NCBI GenBank assembly: GCA_002471275.1
Contig: DKPQ01000024.1
Span: forward strand, 62,001-126,000
DNA from: Flammeovirgaceae bacterium UBA7330
GTDB taxonomy: Bacteria > Bacteroidota > Bacteroidia > Cytophagales > Cyclobacteriaceae
Length of the DNA: 64,000 nucleotides
Reading direction: 5' to 3'
Shown: positions 8,356 through 17,256 of the stretch, piece by piece
How positions within the stretch are numbered: position 1 is the stretch's first letter
Layout of the letters: every line of letters starts with the position of its first letter
Program-made: the position numbers and the translations under genes
The notes under the pieces: model-generated
What the model saw: the letters and a program-made list of their open reading frames with translations, nothing else
Told to the model about the DNA's origin: nothing
Databases searched by the model: none

Positions 8356-10989
8356 GTGCAGAAGACCTTATTGATATTGTTGTTGGGATGGATTGTGGCA
8401 TGCAGTCCGTCCCATGAACCTGAGATGGACCATGAAAATGAGGTTCCTGAAGAAAATCGCTTCTCCAAGGAAGTTTTTCTCACCAACCTGACCGAACCGA
8501 CAGAGCTGGATGTCATGCCAGATGGCCGGATTCTGTTCGTTCAGCGAAGGGGAGAAGTGATCCTCTATGATCCTGAGTCTGACGGTCAAAAGCTGTTGGA
8601 CTCTATTCCGGTATACTGGAATCAGGAGGATGGTTTGATGGGGATGGCCCTGGATCCGAATTTTGAAAACAACCGATGGGTGTACCTTTATTATTCACCT
8701 GTCGGCGATGAGCCCAAACAACATCTTTCCCGATTCAGGTTTACAGAGAATGGATTGCGCGATGAGATCGTGATGCTGGAAGTCCCTACCCAAAGAGAGG
8801 AATGCTGCCATACTGGTGGCTCTATACAGTTTGGTGGAGATGGTTTGCTTTACCTGTCAACTGGTGATGATACCAATCCTTTTGCTTCGAATGGATATGG
8901 ACCAATAGATGAACGACCAGGCAGGTCATCATGGGATGCCCAAAGATCATCGGGTAATACCAATGATCTGAGAGGAAAAATTCTAAGGATAAAACCTTTG
9001 CCAGATGGGAGCTACGCGATTCCTGAAGGTAATCTATTTGAGGATGACGATCCACTCACACGTCCGGAGATCTATGTGATGGGCTGTAGAAACCCGTACA
9101 GGATTGGTGTGGATGGTAAGCGAGGATGGCTCTACTGGGGAGATGTGGGGCCTGATGCACAATATGATGCCGATCTCAGGGGTACAAGGGGCTATGATGA
9201 ATTCAATCTGGCCATGGCCCCCGGATATTTTGGGTGGCCATATTTTGTAGGACCCAATAAAGCTTACAATGATTACAATTTTCTGACCAAAGCTTCAGGA
9301 CCACTTTATGATCCTGATAAGCCCATGAATGATTCGCCTAACAACACGGGGAAACAGGAATTGCCACCAGTCAAAAAGCCACTGGTCTATTACCCTTATG
9401 CCAATATTGAAACGTTCCCTATGGTAGGCAATGGGTCCAGGACAGCAATGGCAGGACCGGTGTATTATAGCAGTGACTACGAGGGGAATAAGCGATTTCC
9501 TTCCTTTTTTGATGGTAGGGCCATGTACTATGATTGGATGAGGGGTCACCTGTTCTTTATTGCCCTAACCGATGAGGGGGAAATTTCGGACTGGTACAGG
9601 CTGATGCCTAATGCGGAATTCAGTAACCCGGTAGACTTTGAATACGGTCCGGATGGAAGGCTGTACCTATTGGAATATGGGACACGTTGGAATGCCCAAA
9701 ATGAAAATGCTACACTGTCCCGCATCAATTATATCAGAGGCAACAGGCCGCCCATACTGGAAGTAACCACTACAGAACTTCAGGGTAAGGAGCCATTAAC
9801 AGTCACCTTCGATGCCAGCGCATCTTTTGACTATGACAATGACAACCTCTATTTTAACTGGGAGATAGATGGGAATGAGTTTAAGGATGATGTTGTCACT
9901 TATACATTTGAGAAGCAGGGGATCTATTATCCGGAATTGATCATCAGGGATCCAAAAAACAACAAGGTCAGAAAACAGTTCAAGGTTGCGGTAGGTAACA
10001 ATCCACCGGAAATTGATATTGAGCTATCAGGAAACCAAACATTTTTCTGGCGCAACCGGGTGGCTTCATATGCTGTGAAAGTGCAAGATGCCGAAGACGG
10101 TTCTTTGGGTCAGGGCATATTCCCTGATGATGTGGATTTTAGCATCAATCACTATCAGTCATTTGACCAGGCTGAGGCGCTGGGGCATCAGTCGCCTGTG
10201 ATTTCAGGTAAGCAGCTGATGGAGTCACTGGACTGCAAAAGTTGCCATCAAATCGATGCCACATCTGTGGGGCCGAGCTATGTGAGAGTGGCGGCCAGAT
10301 ACGAAAAGACAAAACAAAACCAGGAGTACCTGATCAATAAAATCATTAACGGTGGCGGTGGTGTATGGGGAGAGCACGTGATGGCTGCCCATCCTGAGCT
10401 GTCGCGGGAAGATGCCGGAAAGATTGTTGAGTTTGTGCTTTCACTGAGAGAAGGCGCCTACACCCCTTTAGAAGGAAATTATAAGTTTACCGAGCCTGAA
10501 GGAACCTATCATTTTGTCGCTGCTTATGAAGACCGTGGCAAAGGCAACATTCAATCCATCTCAAGGAATGCCGATGTTTGGTTGAGATCCACGCGAGTAG
10601 AGGCATCTGGTTTTGACTTTTCTAAAAATGTGAAAACAGGAGTAAATGGAAATGGACAGGGTTTTATCAGTGATATATTTCATGAGAGCCACGTAGGATT
10701 TAGTCAAATAGACCTTACGGGCATCGCAGGGGTTGAAGTTAGTTTCAGAGGTATCCGAACAGGCAAAGTCTCTATCAGGACAGGAAGCCCGACAGGGAAG
10801 GAAATTGGCGTGGGAGAGGTCTTTGCAGGAAGGACGTATCCTCAGAACAAACTTTTCATCAAAATTGATCCGGTTAGTGAAAAGAACGATATTTATTTTG
10901 TGTTTTTGAATGAGGAGTCTGATGACCTGCTCTTCAGTATTCATAATTTTACCTTTGTACCAGATTTAACCCATGATGAATTACAATAG
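8356..10989 (+). CDS. Multidomain lipoprotein: glucose/sorbosone dehydrogenase, PKD, cytochrome c, C-terminal jelly roll
   Basis: An 877-residue exported protein. The GTG start is supported by a TGGAGGGA ribosome-binding-like stretch 8 bp upstream and by an immediate lipoprotein signal with the acylated cysteine at C16. Residues about 35-470 form a quinoprotein-type six-bladed propeller (LFVQRRGEV, FGGDGLLYLSTGDD, GCRNPYRIG) of the PQQ-dependent glucose/sorbosone dehydrogenase class. About 480-560 is a PKD domain. A class-I cytochrome c follows, with haem motif CKSCH from C627 and a later methionine as likely axial ligand. The last 170 residues resemble a carbohydrate-binding jelly roll. It probably oxidises sugars at the cell surface or periplasm and passes electrons through its own haem. 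It overlaps the next gene. Confidence 0.85.
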   Translation: MQKTLLILLLGWIVACSPSHEPEMDHENEVPEENRFSKEVFLTNLTEPTELDVMPDGRILFVQRRGEVILYDPESDGQKLLDSIPVYWNQEDGLMGMALDPNFENNRWVYLYYSPVGDEPKQHLSRFRFTENGLRDEIVMLEVPTQREECCHTGGSIQFGGDGLLYLSTGDDTNPFASNGYGPIDERPGRSSWDAQRSSGNTNDLRGKILRIKPLPDGSYAIPEGNLFEDDDPLTRPEIYVMGCRNPYRIGVDGKRGWLYWGDVGPDAQYDADLRGTRGYDEFNLAMAPGYFGWPYFVGPNKAYNDYNFLTKASGPLYDPDKPMNDSPNNTGKQELPPVKKPLVYYPYANIETFPMVGNGSRTAMAGPVYYSSDYEGNKRFPSFFDGRAMYYDWMRGHLFFIALTDEGEISDWYRLMPNAEFSNPVDFEYGPDGRLYLLEYGTRWNAQNENATLSRINYIRGNRPPILEVTTTELQGKEPLTVTFDASASFDYDNDNLYFNWEIDGNEFKDDVVTYTFEKQGIYYPELIIRDPKNNKVRKQFKVAVGNNPPEIDIELSGNQTFFWRNRVASYAVKVQDAEDGSLGQGIFPDDVDFSINHYQSFDQAEALGHQSPVISGKQLMESLDCKSCHQIDATSVGPSYVRVAARYEKTKQNQEYLINKIINGGGGVWGEHVMAAHPELSREDAGKIVEFVLSLREGAYTPLEGNYKFTEPEGTYHFVAAYEDRGKGNIQSISRNADVWLRSTRVEASGFDFSKNVKTGVNGNGQGFISDIFHESHVGFSQIDLTGIAGVEVSFRGIRTGKVSIRTGSPTGKEIGVGEVFAGRTYPQNKLFIKIDPVSEKNDIYFVFLNEESDDLLFSIHNFTFVPDLTHDELQ

Positions 10990-11821
10990 AAGAGAATTTT
11001 TGCAATACGCCTCACTCGCAGCGGGTAGCGTATTGCTGGTACCTGAGTTGTTTGGAAAACCAGCTAAGTTCAGCCCAGGACTTCAGCTATATACGGTGAG
11101 GAATGCTATGGGTGAAGACCCAAAGGGTACGTTGAAACAAGTAGCGGATATTGGGTATAAGGTACTGGAGACAGCCTCCTATAAGGATGGGAAATTCTAT
11201 GGGTTTGCCGCATCAGAATTCGCTAAGATCACCAAAGATCTGGGGATGAATGTTGTTTCTTCACACATTGGTATTGATGAGATCCTAAAAAATATTGATC
11301 AGGTAGTAGACGCCTTGCAAGCGTCAGGACAGCAATTTCTGGTGGTTCCATACATCGGCAATGAGTACCGAAGTGCTGATGGCTACAAAAAGTTAGCAGA
11401 TCAGCTGAATGATAAAGGTGCTGTATGTAAGAAGGGTGGCATCAAGCTGGTTTACCACAACCATGCCTTTGAGTTTGAAGACCTGGGAGGCACTACCGGA
11501 ATGGATATCCTGTTGAACATCGGCAACCGCGATCTGGTGAATTTTGAGTCTGACCTATACTGGGTATCTAAGGCCGGACTTGATCCATTGGCTTTCTTGA
11601 AGAAATATCCGGGCAGGTTCCCATTGTGGCATGTAAAAGACATGGCGGATACTCCGGAAAAAGGGTTCGCTGAAGTAGGCAAAGGAACCATCGATTATAA
11701 TACCCTGTTTGAAAATGCAAGTATTGCGGGCTTGGAGTATTTCTTTGTGGAGCAGGATAGATCTGATGATCCAATGAACAGTATCAAGATCTCCTACAAA
11801 GGGGTGAAGAAAATCCTTTAA
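10976..11821 (+). CDS. Exported sugar phosphate isomerase/epimerase-like protein (twin-arginine signal)
   Basis: A 281-residue TIM-barrel protein of the xylose-isomerase-like family with an N-terminal twin-arginine signal (R5-R6 in NRREFLQ, then a hydrophobic stretch with ASLAAGS). Metal-site strands are visible: LVYHNHAFEF, FESDLYWV, LWHVKDM and YFFVEQD. Tat export implies a folded, perhaps metal-loaded, periplasmic enzyme. Start at 10976 or 10973 (two consecutive ATGs), both overlapping the end of the dehydrogenase gene, so the genes are translationally coupled. It may process the keto- or lactone sugars made by the upstream quinoprotein. Confidence 0.86.
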   Translation: MNYNRREFLQYASLAAGSVLLVPELFGKPAKFSPGLQLYTVRNAMGEDPKGTLKQVADIGYKVLETASYKDGKFYGFAASEFAKITKDLGMNVVSSHIGIDEILKNIDQVVDALQASGQQFLVVPYIGNEYRSADGYKKLADQLNDKGAVCKKGGIKLVYHNHAFEFEDLGGTTGMDILLNIGNRDLVNFESDLYWVSKAGLDPLAFLKKYPGRFPLWHVKDMADTPEKGFAEVGKGTIDYNTLFENASIAGLEYFFVEQDRSDDPMNSIKISYKGVKKIL

Positions 11822-11824
11822 TCT

Positions 11825-14065
11825 ATGATTCGATACATTTTAGTAGCTGCCGTGATGGCAGTGGCTTCCTTGTTGCAGGCGCAAAAACTGGCGGGTACGG
11901 TAAAAGATGCTATCAGTGCTGAGCCACTGGCTGGAGCCAATGTGATTTTAGATGACAGTGCAGCTTTTGCGGTGACCAATCCTTCGGGAGAATACTTCTT
12001 TGAGACAGTATCGCCGGGAAGACACACACTCACAGTATCTTTCATTGGTTACAAGCGAGGGGTGATACATGATGTGTGGATCCGGAATGGGAAGACCATT
12101 ACAGAAAACATTGAACTGACTCCTGATCCGACCAGCCTTTCGGCAGTGATGATCACCGAACCCAGGCGTTTGAACGAAATCGGTAAGATGACCATTTCCG
12201 AAGAGCAGATCAACCGGTTTGCGGCTACTTATTATGATCCTGCACGGCTGGTTACCATCTCACCCGATGTGGCGGTCTCTAATGATCAGAATAACAGAAT
12301 ATCTGTTCGTGGTATTTCCCCCAACTACAATACATGGCGGTTAGAGGATGTGGAGATCGTGAATCCAAACCATTTGTCGAATGCGGGTACATTCAGTGAT
12401 CAGCCTACTTCTACCGGAGGTGGGGTAAACATCCTCAGTGCGCAGATGCTGGAGCGTTCTTCGTTTATGTACAGTGGTTTTTCTGCTGAATATGGCAATA
12501 GCGTTGGAGGGCTCTTTGACATGCATCTGAAGAGCGGTAATAAGGACAAAAGACAATATACTGCTCAGGCGTCGCTGATCGGGTTTGACTTCTCCGCCGA
12601 AGGACCTTTTAGTACCAAAGGGGATGCCAGTTATATCGTGAATTACCGCTATTCCTTCACGGGGCTGCTCACTTCCATGGGTGTGGATTTCGGTGGGGAG
12701 TCCATCGGCTTCCAGGACCTTTCATTTAACGTCAAAAAGCCACTGGGAGACAGGGGGAGTCTGTCTTTCTTCGGCGTGGGTGGTCTGAATTTCAATAACT
12801 TCGATGCTAAGCCATATGATGAGTCTGAAGTGCAGAAAGACCGGTCGGACATCTATTATGATGGCAAGATGGGAGCCATAGGTGCGAGACTGGAATATCA
12901 GCTCGGTACAGGTAGCTGGATGTTATCCGGTGCTGTTTCCTCTTCAGACAATGTCAGAGAACAAAATTTTTACGATCAGAATCAGTCGATGACAGGGGAG
13001 AATGAGTCTTCATCAGAAAGTACGATCTATTCATTCAACACAAACTACCGTTTTAAGGCAGGCAAAGCACAGGCTACAGTTGGTTCACTTGTGAGTATCT
13101 ACCGGTATCAGTATTTCAATCAGAATACCGGCACTTTTACCGGTACTTCGCCTTTCATCATCAGTTTTATCGATGCCAGTGAGGATGTACAATATGCATT
13201 GATCAATCCGTATGTCAATTTTACCTATCCTTTCTTTAACCTGATTCACTTTGATCTGGGACTTAGTTACAACTACAGTTCAGATAGCTACCAAAAGTTT
13301 GATCCCCGGCTGACCATGACGGTATATCCTGGCCAAAGGAGTGAATTGTATCTTTCTGTTGGTTTATACTCGCAGTTGCTGAATCCCAACAACTACTACT
13401 TCATCTATTCTCGGGCTGGAGGCGATTACTATGCCACCATGAAGGATTATGACTTTATCCAGACCAGGCGATTTGTGGCAGGGTATAAGCTAGGCGTAGA
13501 AAACTGGAGCTACAATGCTGAGTTGTTTTATAATGATTTCCCGGAAGTATATATTGACGTGACCGGATTTGGAGAAATGGCAGCAGCCAGATCATATGGG
13601 GTGTCACTGATGGGAACTCGTTCTTTTACCCAAAACTGGTATATGAATTTTGGTGCCAGCCTCTTTGAATCTACCTGGGATGATCAACTACCCAACCGGT
13701 ATAACCTTAAGAAAAACGTCAATGCTTCGATAGGAAAGGAGTGGTATTTTGAGGGAAAACCTGTCAAACGCTCATTGGGCGTCAATGCCAAAGTAATATA
13801 TCAGGGAGGACTGGTGGACCCTATTGAAGAAAATATGCTGACGGGACCTCCAAGCACTGCCAATTCAGACTATTATCGCATCGACCTGAGGATTCAGTGG
13901 ACACGTTATCTGAACAACAGGACGTCCTCTGTCTCTTTGGATCTTCAAAACTTATCCAACAATGAAAATAACGCTTATATCTATTATGATAACTTTACCG
14001 GTCAAAGGGAGCCTGTCACGCAGCTCGGACTGATCCCAATACTCACTTATAGAATGGAATTCTAA
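11825..14065 (+). CDS. TonB-dependent receptor with N-terminal carboxypeptidase-regulatory-like domain
   Basis: A 746-residue outer-membrane receptor. The signal peptide ends near residue 19 (LLQAQ). Residues about 21-105 form a carboxypeptidase-D regulatory-like beta-sandwich (GTVKD...LAGANVIL...GEYFF...SFIGYKR). The plug domain follows (ISVRGISPNYNTWRLEDVEI), then a beta-barrel ending in an aromatic residue (MEF). It is not a SusC-type protein: it is shorter and has no SusD partner. It starts 3 bp after the Tat-exported isomerase, so it probably imports the substrate or product of the sugar-oxidation operon. Confidence 0.9.
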   Translation: MIRYILVAAVMAVASLLQAQKLAGTVKDAISAEPLAGANVILDDSAAFAVTNPSGEYFFETVSPGRHTLTVSFIGYKRGVIHDVWIRNGKTITENIELTPDPTSLSAVMITEPRRLNEIGKMTISEEQINRFAATYYDPARLVTISPDVAVSNDQNNRISVRGISPNYNTWRLEDVEIVNPNHLSNAGTFSDQPTSTGGGVNILSAQMLERSSFMYSGFSAEYGNSVGGLFDMHLKSGNKDKRQYTAQASLIGFDFSAEGPFSTKGDASYIVNYRYSFTGLLTSMGVDFGGESIGFQDLSFNVKKPLGDRGSLSFFGVGGLNFNNFDAKPYDESEVQKDRSDIYYDGKMGAIGARLEYQLGTGSWMLSGAVSSSDNVREQNFYDQNQSMTGENESSSESTIYSFNTNYRFKAGKAQATVGSLVSIYRYQYFNQNTGTFTGTSPFIISFIDASEDVQYALINPYVNFTYPFFNLIHFDLGLSYNYSSDSYQKFDPRLTMTVYPGQRSELYLSVGLYSQLLNPNNYYFIYSRAGGDYYATMKDYDFIQTRRFVAGYKLGVENWSYNAELFYNDFPEVYIDVTGFGEMAAARSYGVSLMGTRSFTQNWYMNFGASLFESTWDDQLPNRYNLKKNVNASIGKEWYFEGKPVKRSLGVNAKVIYQGGLVDPIEENMLTGPPSTANSDYYRIDLRIQWTRYLNNRTSSVSLDLQNLSNNENNAYIYYDNFTGQREPVTQLGLIPILTYRMEF

Positions 14066-14067
14066 AC

Positions 14068-14436
14068 ATGAATATAACTGGTAAAATCATCCTAGCTTTT
14101 CTTAGTTTCATTTTTGGGCTTTTTGCTTTCTATCAGTTCAATGATCCCGATCCCTTACTTTGGGTGACCATCTATGGGGCAGTTTTCCTGATCGCGTTTT
14201 TCAAGCTGATCAATGTGTACTACAGCCAGCGGATCGTCTATTTGCTCATGCTGCTGATCCTGATCTATTCTACGGTTTTCATACCGGGGATCCTTGAGTG
14301 GCTTACTCAGCCCAACAAAGAAGAGATCTTTGGAGCCATGTACAAGGATAAGCCGTATATTGAAGAGTCCCGGGAGTTTTTCGGGCTCATGATCGCTGTG
14401 CTGGGGCTGATTGTAGTCTTGAAGGTAAAAGATTAG
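14068..14436 (+). CDS. TMEM220-like small membrane protein
   Basis: A 122-residue protein with about four hydrophobic helices. The YQFNDPDPLLWVTIYG motif after the first helix is the recognisable signature of the TMEM220 family (membrane proteins of unknown function). It begins 2 bp after the receptor gene, so it is last in the sugar-oxidation operon. Its stop overlaps the stop of the convergent gene by 4 bp, leaving no room for a terminator. Confidence 0.75.
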   Translation: MNITGKIILAFLSFIFGLFAFYQFNDPDPLLWVTIYGAVFLIAFFKLINVYYSQRIVYLLMLLILIYSTVFIPGILEWLTQPNKEEIFGAMYKDKPYIEESREFFGLMIAVLGLIVVLKVKD

Positions 14437-14771
14437 TTAGCTTCTTTTTCTTCTTCTTTCGCAGTAGCAGGGCTACACCACTTTTCCTTAAATTTTTCTT
14501 TCCACTGATTTTTCTGCTCCTCACTCATGTGGGTCCACTTGTTTTTCCATGATGGACCACCCGGGTGATGTCCGCCTTTTTTTCCGAAGCCAAACAGGAT
14601 TTTGCTCAGCAAAAGGATGCCTGCTGCTTCCCAGAAAGTGATGGGACGTAAGCTAAAGATGTCCGGCATCAGCCAGTTCCACAGATACATCACCACACCA
14701 CTGACCACCGTGAAAAACAGGATCACCATCAAGGCTATTTTAGCAAACCAATATCCTCTCATCTTATTCAT
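14433..14771 (-). CDS. Small membrane protein, putative partner of the ECF sigma factor
   Basis: A 112-residue protein with two hydrophobic helices (about 10-30 and 44-62), separated by NWLMPDIFSLRPITFWEA, and a highly charged lysine/glutamate-rich C-terminal tail (HMSEEQKNQWKEKFKEKW). It overlaps the sigma gene by 8 bp, so translation is coupled. This position normally holds an anti-sigma factor, but no zinc-anti-sigma HxxxCxxC or FecR domain is visible. Whether it holds the sigma factor at the membrane is inference. A start at the second methionine (14762) is also possible. Confidence 0.65.
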   Translation of the reverse strand: MNKMRGYWFAKIALMVILFFTVVSGVVMYLWNWLMPDIFSLRPITFWEAAGILLLSKILFGFGKKGGHHPGGPSWKNKWTHMSEEQKNQWKEKFKEKWCSPATAKEEEKEAN

Positions 14772-15357
14772 TGTTAAACATTTCTTTATACAGATCAGCC
14801 AATGACTCCCTCAGCGCCAGCACCGCATAGCGCTTGCGTGAGATCAGGGTGTTGATCGTTTCCCCGGTCAGCTTTTCCATGTCTTTAAAACTCTTTTGTT
14901 CAAATTCGTGCCACACAAATACCTCCCGCTGGCTTTTGGGAAGCTTTTCCAGCGTTTCTTCTATTTTGGACCATACCATCTCACGGAGCAGGTCCTCTTC
15001 AGGCAGGTTATTGGTGTCTGGTAGTATGTCTTCAAGCATCAGTGGCTCGTCTTCGCCCTCACGTGTAGGCATGATGAGGGATGAAAAGGACTGTGGCTTT
15101 TTCTTGCGGAAGGCGTCGATGATCTTGTTGCGGGCTACCCGGAAGAGCCACCCGGACACCTGGTCGATGGACCGGATGTCGTCGTAGCCGATCACGAACT
15201 GGTAGAATACATCCTGTACGATGTCCTCTGCCTCGTCCTGGCTGCTCACGGACTGCCGGATGAAGTTCAACAACCGCTCGCGCTCGTCTCGTACCGTTCT
15301 CTCAATATGGTTGGCTTTGGCCTGGCTCATGCTTATGCTTACTGCATTCATGTTCAA
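14764..15357 (-). CDS. RNA polymerase ECF-type sigma factor
   Basis: A 197-residue sigma-70 family protein with region 2 (DEAEDIVQDVFYQFV...GWLFRVARNKIIDAFRKKK, about 38-86) and region 4 (LEKLPKSQREVFVWHEFEQKSFKDMEKLTGETINTLISRKRYAV, about 138-182). These directly bind the -10 and -35 elements. Between them is an acidic linker (EGEDEPLMLEDILPD). It is followed by, and overlaps, a small membrane protein. Its regulon cannot be inferred. Confidence 0.92.
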   Translation of the reverse strand: MNMNAVSISMSQAKANHIERTVRDERERLLNFIRQSVSSQDEAEDIVQDVFYQFVIGYDDIRSIDQVSGWLFRVARNKIIDAFRKKKPQSFSSLIMPTREGEDEPLMLEDILPDTNNLPEEDLLREMVWSKIEETLEKLPKSQREVFVWHEFEQKSFKDMEKLTGETINTLISRKRYAVLALRESLADLYKEMFNNE

Positions 15358-15480
15358 TATGATCAGAATATTTTACAATCGGCAACTTTTCATGCTTGCT
15401 ATTGGGATAATGACGGGAGAGGGGAGGGAATATTTTAACGAATGGAGAAAATGTTTGGGGTATGGCTGGATTTTATGACT

Positions 15481-15541
15481 TTGTTGGTGTTTCATCAACA
15501 AACGCCGCTCGACCTGGATCGTTGGTGAAAACACCAACGAT
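15481..15541. repeat. Pair of GTTGGTG hairpins
   Basis: The first arm pair is 15481-15489 with 15493-15501 (9 bp, one G-T type mismatch, TTT loop). The second is perfect, ATCGTTGGTG (15518-15527) with CACCAACGAT (15532-15541), loop AAAA. Both share the GTTGGTG/CACCAAC core, so this looks like two copies of one small palindromic repeat rather than two terminators; neither is followed by a T run. Confidence 0.55.
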
Positions 15542-15649
15542 GGCCTAATACCGTTCGAGATAAGTTCACAGCAGGTTTGAGGTTGTTTCTGGTCAGGTTG
15601 AAGTTAAAATGTAGTGTGGCAGTTTACCGACTCATACGGAATTGAATGC

Positions 15650-15676
15650 CTTGCACGCGTGGCAGACGCTCGCAAG
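15650..15676. repeat. REP-like hairpin (copy 1)
   Basis: Outer arms CTTGC/GCAAG and an inner GCGT/ACGC stem surround the GGCAG loop. The GCACGCGT-GCAGACGC core matches the copies flanking the RAYT gene 4 kb away, but the outer arms are different yet still complementary. Confidence 0.6.
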
Positions 15677-15756
15677 AGTATGAGCTTGCAAAGGGTATTA
15701 GGAACTGGTAATTTTATGATCCGTTCTTACATGATAGGAGCTAAGACTCCAATGCA

Positions 15757-16341
15757 ATGGAAATTGACCCGCTGATAAAGTATATCACCCGATATGTTGA
15801 GTTGACAAGCCAGGACATTATCATTTTATCACAACATGTGAAAATCCGGAATTATCTGAAAGGACAGTACATTGTGCAGCAGGGAGATGTATGCAAACAT
15901 GAATCCTTTGTGCTTTCAGGTTGTGCTAAAACCTCTTTTATCGACAAAGAAGGTGATGAACACATAGTGATGTTTGCCATTGAAAACTGGTGGACGGCGG
16001 ATTTAGGGAGTTTTATTTCACAAGAGCCAGCTGATTACAATGTGCAGTGCCTGGAAAACACAAAAGTTGCACAGTTTTCGTATGACGGTCTCCAGCTTTT
16101 ATACCAGCAAATCCCACAACTCGACAGGTTCTTTCGGATGATCATTCAGCATGCGTTCGTCGCCTCCCAAAAACGGGTGGTTAGAAATTTTAGTCTGACG
16201 GCCAAGGAGCGCTATCTGGTTTTCCGCAACCAATACCCGGATATTGAGCAACGTGTACCACAATACCTGATTGCTTCCTATCTCGGTATTACCAAGCAGT
16301 TTCTGAGCAAAATCAGGGCCGAACTCACCACACAGGAATAA
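15757..16341 (+). CDS. Crp/Fnr-family transcriptional regulator
   Basis: A 194-residue protein with an N-terminal cNMP-binding barrel (about 20-110: YIVQQGDVCKHESFVLSGC) and a shorter C-terminal helix-turn-helix of the Bacteroidota Crp type (LIASYLGITKQFLSKIRAEL, about 168-190). No cysteine cluster for an Fe-S centre is seen, so it is not a classical Fnr. A perfect 16-bp palindrome follows its stop, before the SnoaL/DoxX genes, and is a candidate target. Confidence 0.88.
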   Translation: MEIDPLIKYITRYVELTSQDIIILSQHVKIRNYLKGQYIVQQGDVCKHESFVLSGCAKTSFIDKEGDEHIVMFAIENWWTADLGSFISQEPADYNVQCLENTKVAQFSYDGLQLLYQQIPQLDRFFRMIIQHAFVASQKRVVRNFSLTAKERYLVFRNQYPDIEQRVPQYLIASYLGITKQFLSKIRAELTTQE

Positions 16342-16346
16342 GCTTT

Positions 16347-16362
16347 GTTAATCTAGATTAAC
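16347..16362. promoter_or_regulatory. Perfect 16-bp palindrome GTTAATCTAGATTAAC
   Basis: Self-complementary over all 16 bases, starting 6 bp after the Crp/Fnr gene and about 80 bp before the SnoaL-like start. Its size and dyad symmetry fit a homodimeric Crp/Fnr-type regulator, so it is probably the operator for the SnoaL-DoxX pair. Confidence 0.6.
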
Positions 16363-16442
16363 CTCCTTTTTACTCCTGGTTGAATTTTTAGGATACCCTT
16401 CTTTTTGAGCTTTGTAGCATTCAAAAACTAAACACAAAGCTT

Positions 16443-16796
16443 ATGTCTGATTTATTAGAAAAAATCGCTGATTTAAATGACCTGGTTGTTCAAGGTCAGG
16501 CGATGGACGCATTCGAGAAGTACTATGACGACAACGTGGTCATGCAGGAAAACGAATTCACCCCTACCATTGGCAAAATAGCAAACAGAAAGAGGGAGGA
16601 AGCATTTTTTAACAACATCACGGAGTTCAGAGCTGCTGTGCCACTCAAAGTGTCTGTTGGCAGAAACATTACCATGGTTGAATGGCAGTACGACTACACC
16701 CATAAGGAATGGGGGACACGAAACTATTCACAGATTTCTGTGCAAGAATGGAAAGATGGGAAAATCATTAGTGAAAAGTTTTATTACAGCAACTAA
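16443..16796 (+). CDS. SnoaL-like (NTF2-fold) protein
   Basis: A 117-residue NTF2-like alpha+beta cone. N-terminal helices contain FEKYYDDNVVMQENE, the family's typical opening, followed by strands VSVGRNITMVEWQYDY and ISVQEWKDGKIISEKFYY. Such proteins are ligand-binding or isomerase-like; no catalytic residues can be assigned. It is followed 13 bp later by a DoxX gene and preceded by a Crp/Fnr regulator, which suggests a small stress- or redox-inducible operon. Confidence 0.82.
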   Translation: MSDLLEKIADLNDLVVQGQAMDAFEKYYDDNVVMQENEFTPTIGKIANRKREEAFFNNITEFRAAVPLKVSVGRNITMVEWQYDYTHKEWGTRNYSQISVQEWKDGKIISEKFYYSN

Positions 16797-16809
16797 GACA
16801 ACAAACATC

Positions 16810-17256
16810 ATGAGACGAAATATATTCAATACGACAGATTCTTATGCGCCGCTGGCCATTAGACTCATGCTGAGCATCGTCATTTTCCCACATGGAGCCC
16901 AAAAACTATTGGGTTGGTTTGGGGGGTATGGCTTTTCCGGAACGATGACCTTCTTTACGGATACGATGGGATTGCCATGGCTGATTGGCTTTCTGGTGAT
17001 CGTTCTGGAATCTGCTGGGTCCATAGCGCTGATAGCCGGTATAGCTACCCGCATTATCGCTTCATTATATCTGATTCTTGCCTTAGGTATTGTATTCCGG
17101 GTACATATCCATTATGGTTTTTTCATGAACTGGTTTGGCAATCAACAAGGTGAAGGTTTCGAATATTTTCTCCTTTGGATAGGAATGGCCATCAGCCTTG
17201 TTTTGACAGGAGGTGGAAAGTATTCTATGGATAAGGATTTTATTGAAAAGAATTAA
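16810..17256 (+). CDS. DoxX-family membrane protein
   Basis: A 148-residue protein with four transmembrane helices (about 14-35, 58-78, 80-102, 120-140). The RLMLSIVIFPHGAQKLLGWFGGYG motif in helix 1 is the DoxX signature. DoxX-like proteins are linked to redox and thiol stress in several bacteria; the specific role here is unknown. Start at ATG 16810, because the frame upstream runs through the SnoaL gene and is not coding. The stop codon is inside the left arm of a perfect 16-bp hairpin. Confidence 0.85.
   Translation: MRRNIFNTTDSYAPLAIRLMLSIVIFPHGAQKLLGWFGGYGFSGTMTFFTDTMGLPWLIGFLVIVLESAGSIALIAGIATRIIASLYLILALGIVFRVHIHYGFFMNWFGNQQGEGFEYFLLWIGMAISLVLTGGGKYSMDKDFIEKN

Larger units (their letters stand above)
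15358..15756. other. 399-bp gene-free divergent region with three hairpins
   Basis: No credible coding sequence. It holds two related GTTGGTG-type hairpins (15481-15501, 15518-15541) and one REP-like hairpin (15650-15676), entered separately. Promoters for the leftward sigma factor and rightward Crp/Fnr gene should lie here, but I cannot place them. Confidence 0.6.

Noticed and set aside
15541..15756. Possible tRNA (CCGTTCGAGA stretch)
   Set aside because: No acceptor stem or anticodon arm can be folded around it.
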